This document shows positions 1 through 45,486 of a stretch of DNA of 64,000 nt, one piece after another (positions within the stretch are counted from its first letter, which is position 1; every line of letters begins with the position of its first letter). The DNA is from Engraulis encrasicolus (Eukaryota > Chordata > Actinopteri > Clupeiformes > Engraulidae). The translations under genes were made by a program, and so were the position numbers. The stretch covers positions 19,157,528 to 19,221,527 of the forward strand of contig NC_085880.1 of NCBI RefSeq assembly GCF_034702125.1, read 5' to 3'. The notes below the pieces were generated by a model, which worked only from the letters and a program-made list of their open reading frames with translations, did not search any database and had not been told where the DNA came from.

Positions 1-917
1 CAAAAATGCATCGTTTTCAACCACATGGCCCTCCTTGATCAATCAGCGAAATGTCGAGCAATTTGGGGCTTGTTAAATGGTTATATTTATGATTGTTGTC
101 AACATGGCATGTTCGGTGTTAGCTAGCTAGCTGTATACCCATAACTAATACATGGCTAGCCGCTAGCTCGGTAGACTAGGTGTCATTCCCATCTATTTAG
201 TAAGCGATTTACAGACTTTCAAAGCTCCCAAATGTCTCGTTTTTAATGACATGGATCTTATTAGAATTTGGGGCAGGCATATAATACAAGGCTGGATACC
301 TAGCTCTGCTATTGACGACCGGTTAGCTAGCCACTAGCGAGGGCCTCTTTGTAGGTGAAGCGGCAACTTCCAGCCGTCGTAGCAGTGAATTCGTGTGATG
401 ACCACAGCCACAAAAAGTTTCCTAATAAATCGTGTTTTCACTTATACAGTTCAAAAATGCCTCGTTTTCAACCACATGGCCCTCCTTGATCAATCAGCGA
501 AATGTCGAGCAATTTGGGGCTTGTTAAATGGTTATATTTATGATTGTTGTCAACATGGCATGTTCGGCGTTAGCTAGCTAGCTGTATACCCATAACTTTC
601 CCTGATTGTCGCTCTCAACGCAGGACGCTCCCCGGTCAGCTCGCTCCCACTAGCCAGACTATCGATCCCACCGCCATATAAGGGAGCTAGTTATCTTTTT
701 GATGTTAGTTTTTTGTTTCTAACCCTAGTTTTTTGTTTCTAACCCTAACCCTAACCTGGATACCTAGCTCTGTGTTGTTGACGACAGGTTAGCTAGCCAC
801 TAGCTTGGTAGACTCGGTGTCATTCCCATCTATTTAGTAAGCTACTCAAAGACTTTCAAAGCTCCCAAATGTCTCGTTTTTAATGGCACGTGTCTTATTA
901 GAAATTGGGGCAGCAAC
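1..917. repeat. Duplicated segments at the window edge
   Basis: Two blocks are each present twice. Bases 1-147 recur almost unchanged at 452-598, and bases 155-282 recur with more changes at about 792-915. Linking pieces (290-330 and 756-800) also match. A 16-base run of CCCTAA-type telomere-like units lies at 741-756. No coding potential is seen; a 60-codon frame at 395-577 lies inside the repeat. This looks like local segmental duplication or a low-copy repeat that continues left of the window. Confidence 0.85.
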
Positions 918-2443
918 TTCATTCTACACCTACAGTAGTGGTCTGATAATAGCGTGTGACTATCTGGTTCTGTAAAATGCTCAACTTAGCTTACCGAGCT
1001 AGTTTAAAACATTGAATGATCAAATGGTAATGTGTTGAGATCTATTTGTGTCCGATAAGTTCATGGTTTATTATTACATCAATCCATGTCAGCCACGAAA
1101 TGTATTATCATCCAGGCTTTTTAAATTAAGTAAACACTTTCGTGCTGTACGTAGCACGGACGGACACCATGCTTCTTCTTAGAAAGTTTCCTGTTTACTT
1201 GGTAGCCCGGCCCCCCTCGCGATTTGATTGGCCCTGTCATCGGATAACTTTCAGCCTCCCAAAACGACCGGGGTCCGCTAGACTGCCCCCGGGAGCAAAT
1301 TCAATTTGCGGTCGCTAGGGGCGTCTAGATTTCTAGGCTAGTTTAGAGTAGCTCCACATCACAACACACAAAGAGCCCTTTTTAGGACACTACTAAAACA
1401 CCTAAAAAATTTTTTAACTTGCCTCATCAGTTTATTCTTCAGTGAATAGCCAAGGCTATTTACAAACTTAAAGCAGCAGGGCAACTTTTTTACATTTAAC
1501 TGGCTTGCAATCAGGGACAAATTATTCATAAGGGCCAATGGCACAGTGCCCAGGGGGGGCACCGACCAATTACAGCCAGTTGGGGGGCACCACATGACAC
1601 AAACTTTACAAATATTGTTCACAAAGGGGTCACCTGTGTGAGGTGTAGTGCCCGGGTGCACCACAGTGTCTTAATACAGTCCTGCTTACAATGTTTTAGT
1701 GTACCTTCAATGACAGTTGCCCTGGCCACCAAGGAGGCCATGCCCCAGAGAGGGCGTGCCCCAAGCCCTGGCGTGGCCTGCCCTGTCCCAGTCTCCCCTG
1801 GCCTGCCCTGTCCCAGTCTCCCCTGGCCTGCCCTGCTTCCTCAGCACTCTGGAGCGGCACGTTAGCCAAGTAGGGATTACCCTTAAGAGGAGCGGGGAGA
1901 GGAGAGGAGAGGAGAGGAGGACTATAAACTGGGCCAGTTGTGACAGGGACGTGTCCCTAGCCACCTCCACCACCACCACCACACACCTGCAAGACAAGTC
2001 ACCCGTATATCCTACCTGCGGAGGTGAGAGGAGGTGGAGGTGGAGAAGGTTGTGGTGGTTGTGTAGAAGAAGAGGAGGAGAGGAGGTGGAGGTGGAGGTG
2101 GAGGTAAAGTGGCACGTTTGCCAAGGAGGGATTAAGGAGAGGAGAGGAGCGGAGGGGAGGACTATAAACTGGACCAGTTGTGACAGGGACGTGTCCCTAG
2201 CCAGCTCCACCACCACCACACACAGGTCAAAGACGTCCAACATGAAATTGTCCTTCAGTGCTAACGGATACTTTTGCTTACTGTAACTGTGAAAAACATG
2301 ATTTTCTTTCTTTCTTTTTTCAAGTGAATGCATGAAAGCCAAGCCAATAAAATATATCTATTGCATTTACAGTATAAGCAAAAGTGTCCGTTACACTGAA
2401 GGACAATTTCTTTTTGGACGTCTTTGACCCACACCCACAGGAC
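918..2443. other. Intergenic DNA with minisatellite and inverted repeats
   Basis: No gene is recognised. Bases 1459-1511 match one arm of the palindromic MITE seen at 19630 and 35319, so this is a degenerate third copy. At 1767-1840 a unit of about 26 bp containing CCTGGCCTGCCCTGTCCCAG repeats about three times. A block of about 240 bp (1860-1985) recurs at 2112-2225. Bases 2219-2287 are inverted at 2367-2440. Confidence 0.7.
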
Positions 2444-4800
<2,357 letters not shown>

Positions 4801-5939
4801 ATGGGCTATAGTGTTTGCATGGGTGCACACCTCTGCTCAGCTCTGCTCTGCTCGGCATCACGCTGCTTCTTTGAAAGCGGGCCAAGAAGACATCCTCTCG
4901 CTGAACTCGCTTAGTAGCTCAGCTGATTTGATTAAATTGGTACAATTAATGAGGATAAATTTAGAATGTGTGTACTACTTGCATAAAAATAAAAATAGAA
5001 CACTTATTCAAACATTGAAAATGTTGAAAATGTATATTGGGTTATTAAATTAGCCTCTGAGAAATACTTTTGAAAAAAACTATTTTTTTGAATGTATAGC
5101 ATTCCATTTTTTTGGGTCCCACAAGATGTAGGCCCATAGTTAATTTGTTGGACTAAACTTGTAGGAACAGTAATATTTTCCTAAACTGTCATTTGTGTTG
5201 ATAAATGCACACGGGGAGAATGTCATCCGACAGTAACGTAATTCATTCCTATGCTGTGAGTCACTGACACCATACAGCTTACTGATTTCCTACGTCATAT
5301 AATGTTACATTAAAATCCCCAAATGTCTCTCTAACCCTGACTCATTGTTTAGACAATTGCAAAGTGTGTTTTACCTTTCCTACTTCCTGGACAAGGGGAA
5401 ATTATAATCTTAATGAAGACAAAATACCAACAAGTTCACATGGTTGTTATGGACTTTATTAGTATACAGTTGCTATCTGAAAAACATGTCTCCATGTTTG
5501 CTGTGAGGTGATGTTCATGGTTCACTTGCTCATCACATGGGCCCGGGGTGAGAGAATAAATTATAATAATTAATTTTTATTTATAGCCCCATTTTTATGT
5601 GACAATACCAAAGGGAACAAGAAAAAATGGGGGAAATGGGGACTGCCAATGGGGATTTACAGAGAATACAATATTATGTTGAAACAAAATGTCTCAAGAC
5701 CTTTAAAAACAGTCAGCTGATTGTTGTGACACGCTAGCGATGAGATGAGAGATCTGACTGCTCATTCGTCCACAGTGCGTCTCTTCTGACGTTGTCCATT
5801 GTGTTTGATGGAAACAATGTGGTGACCACGTCAGTACTGTGGTATGCTGAGAGACACATAATGCTATTTCCTTATTATGCTTTACCATTTCAATGCTAAC
5901 AGAGAAGGATTAGTGTTACTGTATATACAGCTCCAGGCC
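4801..5939. other. AT-rich intergenic DNA, nothing recognised
   Basis: I see no gene, RNA or clear repeat in this stretch. Confidence 0.6.
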
Positions 5940-6997
5940 TTTTTATTAGAATACCATGAAAAAGTTGATTTATTTCCATAATTCCATCAATACTGTTAAA
6001 CTGTCATGGATTGTAGATTCATGGCCCAGTTTTTTAACTATTCCAATCATTATTTTTTTTTCTTTTTATATACGTTGGCCTTCCAGCTCAAAAAATCCAT
6101 GAATTGGGGAATTCGCATTATTAGAATATTGTTATAAAATCACATTTTTCTTCATCAAAATTCGGGTCACATTAAATCAGTTGAAATTTGGTACTTTCTA
6201 CATAACATGCAATGGTCAATACTTGGTTAGGACATTCTCTGTCTTCATAATGGCCATGATGCGTTTAACATTGAAGTCAATGGCAAAAACAGTGCATGGG
6301 AGTTATGGAAGCCCAGATATCCTTGATGCTTTGCTGTCAGCTGTTCTTGTTTGTTGACCTGGTGCCCCACACTTCACTCTTCAATATACCCTGTAGATTT
6401 CCATGCCACGTTTTGGTGTTAACTCACCAGTTTAATTCTAACTCAACAGAAATAAAACCCCATTCATTTTCAATGGGGTTTCATTTCTGGTTATTTAGAA
6501 TTAAACTGGTGAGTTAGCGCCAAAGCGTGGCATGGAAATCTACAGGGTATATTGAAGAGTGAAGTGTGGGACACCAGGTCAGCTATACAAAAACAGCTGA
6601 CGGCAAAGCATCAAGGATATCTGGCCTTCCATTACTCCCATGCACTGTTTCTGCCATTGACTTCAATGTTAAACGCATCATGGCCGTTATTATTAATAAT
6701 ATTAAGACAGAGAGAGTCCTAACCAAGTATTGAACATTGCATGTTGTGTAGAAAGTACCAAAGTTCAACTGAAATTTTGATGAAGAAAATTGTGATTTTA
6801 TTACAATATTCTAATGATGTGAATTCCCCAATTCATGTTTTTTTTTGAGCTGGAAGACCAAAATGTGTAAAAATAAACAATTTAATGATTAGAATAGTTT
6901 AAAAAAACTGGGCCATGAATTTACAATCCATGAAAATGTAACATTATTGATGGAATTATGGAAATAAATCGACTTTTTCATGGTATTCTAATAAAAA
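5940..6997. mobile_element. 1.06 kb palindromic (fold-back) element
   Basis: The left end TTTTTATTAGAATACCATG is matched in inverse at 6979-6997, and the two arms of about 525 bp pair along nearly their full length around a centre at about 6468. There is no transposase frame. A target-site duplication was not found. It is best described as a non-autonomous fold-back DNA element; the superfamily is unknown. Confidence 0.8.
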
Positions 6998-8326
6998 GTA
7001 AATAATACTACATGACACAGCATGTAGATATACTGAAAAAAATATATGTTTTTATAGCATTCAGAGTTGTTGCAGTGTATGTATTAATAACTTTCCCCTA
7101 CTCCACTTTACCAAAGCTGCTGCACGAGCATGCATGTGCGTTTGTGCTTGTGAGTGTGTGTAGGTGTGAGGGTGTGTGTGTGTGTCAACACAGGTGAATA
7201 AAGGTGTTAGAGCGTGTGTGTTCGTGCGTGCACATGTGTGCGCGCGTGTGTGTGTGACATGCCCAGCCCGTACATGCGTTGTTGTGTCATCATTGTCACC
7301 ATGTGGCATGTGCTTGCGATGAATGGAGAAAGAGCACACTGGCGTCAGTGGCAGCTACCACTGTACAGCAGCACAGTACATCTTGCAGTGTTAATTCAAC
7401 ACCCAGAGAGAAAGACCAACTATACCCGTGTTAAATATACTATTCTGAAAGACCAACTATACCAGTGTTAAATACTACGCCTGAAATGTTGAATTATTGC
7501 TTTTTGATTTACTGTGCGGCCGTCATTCACACCCTGATGGCAGAAGGAATACATCTTTGCCTCTCTCTCTCTCTCTCTCCGTCTCTCTTATTTCCTCTCA
7601 CCCTCCCCTTCTCTCTTATTCTCTCTCTCTCTCTCTCTGTCTGTCTGTCTCTCTCCCTCTCACTCTCACACACACCCTGATGACAGAAGGTAGGCCTATA
7701 CACAATGTGTTTTCCAGTGTTAAATTCAACTCTTCAGGAGTGGAAGGAGTGTTATTTCAACACTTGGAGTTTGGAGAGAATATTGGTTCCTGAGTCTGGA
7801 AGGGTTGGATAAACACTGTGAAATGTACTGTGTACGTAGAGACGCTCACTCACGTACAAGTGTAAATGTTTACAATCACATGTCAGAGAGACGACCATGC
7901 GCACATTTGCGTCTGTCAGAGAAGTGTGCCACTGCCTCCCTCCCATGACATCATTTCCTCCAAGCTGTGAGTGTTCTGTAGCCCTCTCTAGCTGCTGTGG
8001 TGGTGGCTGTGGCAGTGAGGGTGAGGGTGAGGGTGGTGTGTGGATTAACTGTAGGTGACAGGACACACGTACGCCCCATGCCATGTCAGTTGTTCTTTCC
8101 TCCTGCTATGAAATTCCATGTCAAAATTGCCTCAGACACTCCAAAGGGTCATTTCCTCGAAGTTACTATCAGAGGGGTCCACTCAGTACAGTACAGTACT
8201 ACTGAGTCAGAGAGTCAGATGATACATTTCCTGTTTCTTTCTCTCTCTCTCTCTCTCACTCTCTCTCCATCTTTGTATCTCTGTCTGTCTCTTCGTATCT
8301 CATTCTCTCTCTCTCTCTTTGTATCT

Positions 8327-8381
<55 letters not shown>

Positions 8382-8911
8382 TATGTGAATCTCTCTTCCT
8401 CATTCTCCATGTCCTTTTATGACTGTACGTCCTACTGTCCTTCCTTTTTCCGCAGAAGAGAGGAGGTGGGTTTGGCTGTTACTCAGCAGTTTCCCTCCTT
8501 TAACCAGCCTGCTCACATTTCTGGGGTAATGCCCTTCGCCGCAGGGGAGTGTGCATGTGCGTGTGCGTGTGCATGTGCGTGCGTGCGTATGTGTGTGTGT
8601 GTGTGTATTATATGTGTGTGCATGTGTGTGTGTGTGTGTGTGTGTAGAGAGGGGATAATGCGACATAGCCCCGCTGCCTCTAGAACCCCCCCATCCCAGT
8701 TTAACTCCTCCTCTCTCAGCATGTGTGTGTGTGTGTGTGTGTGTGGGGGGGGGGTGGGTTTCATATGGGGGAGGTGCCTGAGAGTAGCATGCCGTACGTG
8801 CTTCTCTGCGCATCACCGGCGTAAAACGAGCCGCCGGCACTCTGAATGGCACTGTAACACCACGTGCAGTTCCATGAACCACTCCCCTACCCACACACAC
8901 ACACGCACATA

Positions 8912-9000
<89 letters not shown>

Positions 9001-9170
9001 ATGTGGCACACAGACAGGATGAGCATGTGTGTGAATGAGCATGTGAGATAGGGGGGGAGGGAGAGGGAGAGGGAGGGGGGAGTGATTGAGCAGAGGGGGG
9101 AGGAGGGGGAGGAGGGGGGAGGGGCAGGAGAGAGATGCCTGAGCGTCATCTGTGCTCAGCCTTCAGGAAC
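6998..9170. other. hk1 upstream DNA with simple repeats
   Basis: This stretch holds CT-rich tracts (7560-7660, 8230-8380), GT/CA tracts (7155-7250, 8540-8645, 8722-8745, 8911-8998) and a G-rich run near 9050-9125. A sentence-like repeat of GTGTTAAAT and 'gaccaactatacc' occurs at 7385-7470. No gene is recognised. Part of the hk1 promoter could extend here. Confidence 0.6.
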
Positions 9171-9275
9171 CAGCTCGGCCCCTCTGAGCCAATCCGCTTG
9201 CAGCTCGGTCCCTCTGAGCCAATCAGCTTGCAGAGAGTGGGCAGGGCCCCAGCCAGTCCCCCGGCCCCTCCCCTT
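9171..9275 (+). promoter_or_regulatory. Putative hk1 promoter: duplicated CCAAT unit and GC-rich box
   Basis: Two adjacent 30-bp units (9171-9200 and 9201-9230) differ at only two positions. Each contains a CCAAT box in the motif GAGCCAATC (CCAAT at 9189-9193 and 9219-9223). A C-rich Sp1-like stretch follows at about 9258-9273. No TATA box is obvious. The transcription start is not visible from sequence alone. The placement 350-450 bp before the hk1 start codon fits a GC-rich, TATA-less promoter; this is inference. Confidence 0.5.
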
Positions 9276-9619
9276 CTGCATCATGCGAGTTTGACTTCCT
9301 GAGGCTGGAGAGAGAGGGAGATAGAGAGAGAGAGTGAGAGAGAGAGGGAGATAGAGAGAGAGAGAGAGTCAGAACCAGGAACAGACCTCCAAGTGCTGGC
9401 AGTGGAGGCGAAACTTGTGCGCATGCTGGCATCTTCTGACATTAGTTTGTGACCGAGGACAAAGTTGGTGGTTTTCTTTTTTACTCTTTTGCAAATTTTT
9501 TTCTGAGAAACGGATTTTAAAAGGAGCTTTTCCTGCCACACTTTTTTTCCCCTTCCTTCTCTATTTTTTTGTGGGGCTTGCTGTTTTCTCTGGCTGGTTG
9601 ACCACAGCGGCCGAGCAGG

Positions 9620-41400
<31,781 letters not shown>

Positions 41401-41540
41401 AAATATGATAAAAACTTTATTTTGGTGAGCAACCAAAGAACATTGTGTCATGTGTGAATTACTTCATTGCACAAGTACAGTATGTTTTTTTAAAAGACTT
41501 TCAGTCAAATAACAAGGAAAACAAATTAACACAATGGTAT

Positions 41541-41604
<64 letters not shown>

Positions 41605-44600
41605 TATAATTAGCTACATCCAGGCTTGAATGTCCGTCAATTCAGTCACATTCACATGGTGTTCAAACAGCAGTAGCAAACCCTTCACAAAGTGGCTTCA
41701 TCATGAGTTGCATTTGCAAACCTCAGCATGCCACTAACAACACCCCAGCACCTGGGTGCAACATACTCATATACTGTAATACCATTACCAGCACATGACA
41801 TGCTATTATGCACATAAATATTTACAGCCTCACATATTTGAAAATGAAGTATATCAAACACAATCACAATATATGATCACACAATCTGATCAAACGTTAA
41901 GTTACATCGATAATAAGGATAGCTGTTTGCAGCGGACCAGGGCTCTCTTTTCTCTTAATGGTGTCGTATTAATGTTGATGGATTTTTTTATGACCTATTT
42001 CCAATATGACATTAATCAGACAACTACACAATGGCTTTGCATCACAGACACCTAGTGGAACACACATTTAGTAGGTTATGGCCATCAAAGTGGTTTATGG
42101 GTAACTACTGCTCTGTGGGTGACTGCATTATTTCCTTTCAAAAGTCAACAATTATTTCACAAAGGGCCATCCGTCAACTCCATAGCAACAAAGATGAACT
42201 TATCAAAGTGTAAGCCTGTGTGTTACATGACACTGAAAACCAGCAAGCAGGCTACATTACACAGGTTGGTAGTAGCTGTGTATGAGTCATATGATATTGT
42301 GGGTAACAACTTTGTACTTGATTCACTAGATTTGTGAAGCACCACACTATTAACAGTAGAGCACATTTTGTATTCATTTACAATGTTACTTTTGGATCAA
42401 CATGTAGGCCTACAGATAAAACATAGTGGTGAGTGTTCAGGTAGTGGAAATGATTCAAATGTTATGACTGGATCTTTAGTAACGATGGAACAAAGGAACT
42501 CTTCTCTGTCCAAAATCTATTTAAGCAAATGCTATCTGGCTATTCTATCAAAGTTAAAAGTTAAAAATATCAAGACTGTTGTCACCTGCTGCAAATGAAA
42601 AAAGTAAATGTTATTGATACCTTGGTATAAAAAAATTGATATGCAGAGAAAAAAATGATTCACAGAGATCACATACCGACTTTAACTAATTTAACAAATT
42701 TAAGCTATATTTTCAGCCCATCATGATTATCAGTGAAGGCAGTATAGACCTCCTCTATCTAAAACAATTGTGATGAGGTCTATTTCGTCCAGTGATTTTT
42801 GCGTGGAATGTATTCAGCTCCCATCTGTCGTCTGCAGGTGAAGCCTTTCAAACAGATTGGGAGAGGCAATGTTACCAAACTAGTGCAAAAAAACAAAACA
42901 ATTAACGGTTGACTGGGTTTTGTCTTGCTGGCAAGCAAAGCAGGGTGATGCAGCCTTGTGGCAACAGAAAAAACATGGAAGTGATCACTAGTATTGCAGC
43001 GAGGCATGTCTAGTTGCCATCCAGTCCAGTGATTTATGTGGACTTCCTTTATGTCCCACTCCCTCAGACCCCAGCTGCTGCGTCTTCTGCAGGTGAAGCC
43101 AATTGCATACAGAGCTGAAAAGCAATGGTACAAAAAGTAGGCTATGTACAAGAAAAACATTCAAGGCTCCAATTAAAGGGTGTATGTACACATGAGACAT
43201 AGGCCTACATTATGTGCATTATGAACATAATTAACCCAGGCGTACTTTTGGTCTCTGACCTCCAACTAATATACAAGTGATGCCAGTGCACTAGCAGCAA
43301 GTGGAAATAGGTGATATCAGTATTATCAAAACAGAATGAATTTGTGGCGTTCTGACTGCAAAGGTCTGTGGCTCTTTCATCAATCTGACACATAGGAATG
43401 TTGCTACCAAAACCAATTTCCGTTTGCTACCATATTGGTTGAGCCAGTTTTTTAATCCTGTGGAGGATCTCTGCAAACCCCATCACCATATTCATGCCAC
43501 CCTGCTGTTTTTTTGTTGTTTTTGTTTTGTTTTTTGAGGTTTGCTGTTCTCAAAATTGAAACATCTTTCTTCCCCCCTCTTGATTCAAATCATCCTCTTC
43601 AGAAAAATCCAAAGTGACTTTGGGGTAAAGTCCAATGCACTTTACCTCACCATGTCACAGACAAAAAAAAGGCTTCTGAATCTCTGTGGATATTGTTATA
43701 TGTAGGTAAGTCAGACAATAATTTTGTCACCACTCAAACTATGTATTACTTCTGCATGTCCATTGACCAGTGGCTTGACTCTTACATCCACAGGACAAAC
43801 TATACTTTTCCTCTGATAATCACTACCAGGTCCACTTTTCCAAATATCTTCTTCCTTGCCTAAAGCGTTTCAGACCATAGTGCCCAACAGCCCAGGTGAT
43901 AAAAGCTTAGGAGGAGTATGAGATCACATAGACCTGTGGCTCTCAACATTTTTTGAACAAATGCCCCCTTGACCTCATCATAAGCCTTACACCACCTTGA
44001 CCTCATCATAAGCCTTCCAACGCCCCCTTGACCTCATCATAAGCCTTCCAACGCCCCCTTGACCTCATCATAGACCTTCCAACACCGCTTTAACACCCCT
44101 TATCATACAGTAAGCCTGCCAATGACCCCCTTAGTGTTAAAAGAATAAAAGACTATTGCCCCCCATTTGCAACTGCCCACAGTCTCAAATGTCTCCCTAT
44201 CTATGCCCCTGGAGGGTGTGATCCCTTGTCTACTTTGGTCTACCTGCTGAGCAGGAAAGTCGTCTTTGTGGGTGAGACCGAATTGTTTTCCCTAGCATTG
44301 CAGTCACAGGCGTAGGAGATAGAGAAGCTTGTTAAGTTGCTACAAGCAACGTTTCAGTACTGGATCTATATTTGCCGCAACAATGACTTCCGATGACATT
44401 CAATATAATATTACAATATAGTACAAAATGTGGGACTTAAAGCTAAGTAGAGCGAGGGGTGGAAACACACGCACATCACATGGTCATGACTGGCCAGAGA
44501 GTAAGGCTTGGTGCATATGCCATTGGGGCACAGGTCAATCCACACCCCGTGTATTGTACACAAACTCAAACTCAACACTGAGGTATACCGCACAACGATT

Positions 44601-44912
44601 GATGGACATAGCCACTGAAAAACGAGTAATCACTTCACAAAGTTTGGTGAATACAGTCACTGAAAGAGAAATAATCATACAACAATCCATCTTCTACTTT
44701 GTCATGTCAACTTTTTGTTTTGTGGGCACGCAAAGGTGCTTCAACCTCCTGACTAGTTTGTAAGTGTCTTGTTTGTTTTGTTTTTTTAAACAGGATCCCA
44801 GACAGTGGAGACGATAGTCTAACTCTCCTGCCTAAATAAAGCTTTAACTTTAAAAATAAATAAACAATCCAACAGTTTGTTCCCAGGTGTTGGTGTGGGC
44901 ATCAGGGGGCAT
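41401..44912. other. Intergenic DNA between hk1 and tacr2
   Basis: (CA)n at 41547-41602. Two similar blocks (42780-42880 and 43015-43125) both include, on the minus strand, GGCTTCACCTGCAG followed by CAC TGG-type sequence (separate finding). A short tandem array of GACCTCATCATAAGCCTTCC at 43967-44075 has about 30-bp units. No convincing gene is seen. Confidence 0.6.
43967..44075. repeat. Tandem array, about 30-bp units
   Basis: Four units beginning GACCTCATCATA(A)GCCTT, spaced 28-31 bp. They are embedded in a sequence starting CTGTGGCTCTCAACATTTTTTG that resembles a hAT terminus. Confidence 0.8.
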
Positions 44913-44918
44913 TTTATT
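44913..44918 (-). terminator. Candidate tacr2 polyadenylation signal
   Basis: AATAAA on the minus strand, about 250 nt past the tacr2 stop codon. It is the nearest canonical hexamer; use is not proven. Confidence 0.45.
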
Positions 44919-45164
44919 TGTTTATCCTTCTGTCTCGAAGATCTGAGATGGTTGCTTGGCAACCCGTACTAACAGAACACTTTCCCCTTTTTAAAGGAAA
45001 CCTTTATCGGATCCGAGGTAAACGAATGCAGAATCAGTCCATCATGAGTCTGAAAATGGTGTCCTCCATCTTGGCACATCAGTCCTTGATGAGTTTGGAG
45101 AGGGAGATGTGGCATCAGCATGACATCCTTCTTTGATGAATTTGGAGATGGTGTCACCATGGCA

Positions 45165-45486
45165 TCAGTCCTTGATGATGAATTTAGAGATGGTGTCTTC
45201 CGGTTGGTCCCCATGGCAATGGTTGCGCGGCATGCTGTTGGCGTTATCGTGGTTACGCAGCATGTAGTTGGTGTTGTCGTGGTTACGCAGTATGGTGTTG
45301 GTGTTGTCGTGGTTACGCAGCATGGTGTTGGTGTTGTCGTGGTTGCGCAGCGTGGTGTTGGTGGTCTCTGTGCGGTAGCTGCGGGTGGTGCGGAAGGTTC
45401 GCATGGCCTGGAGCTCCATGTTGTCCTCCTCCGACACCCTGATGAAGGGACACCAGCGGAACGCCTTGCGGAACCCCGAGCGGAAC
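45165..45486 (-). CDS. tacr2: tacr2 coding exon 5 and stop
   Basis: Completes Arg313 and encodes 314-419: helix 8 ([14 protein letters not shown]), [20 protein letters not shown], then five 10-residue repeats of LRNHDNTNT type, ending ISKFIIKD and stop. The repeats have an exact 30-bp DNA period. Confidence 0.9.

Noticed and set aside
741..756. Telomere or chromosome end
   Set aside because: Only about 16 bp of CCCTAA units inside a duplicated segment; a similar short run is at about 32568-32582.
44428..44763. 111-codon frame between hk1 and tacr2
   Set aside because: No family resemblance, no signal of exon structure, and the composition is like flanking DNA.
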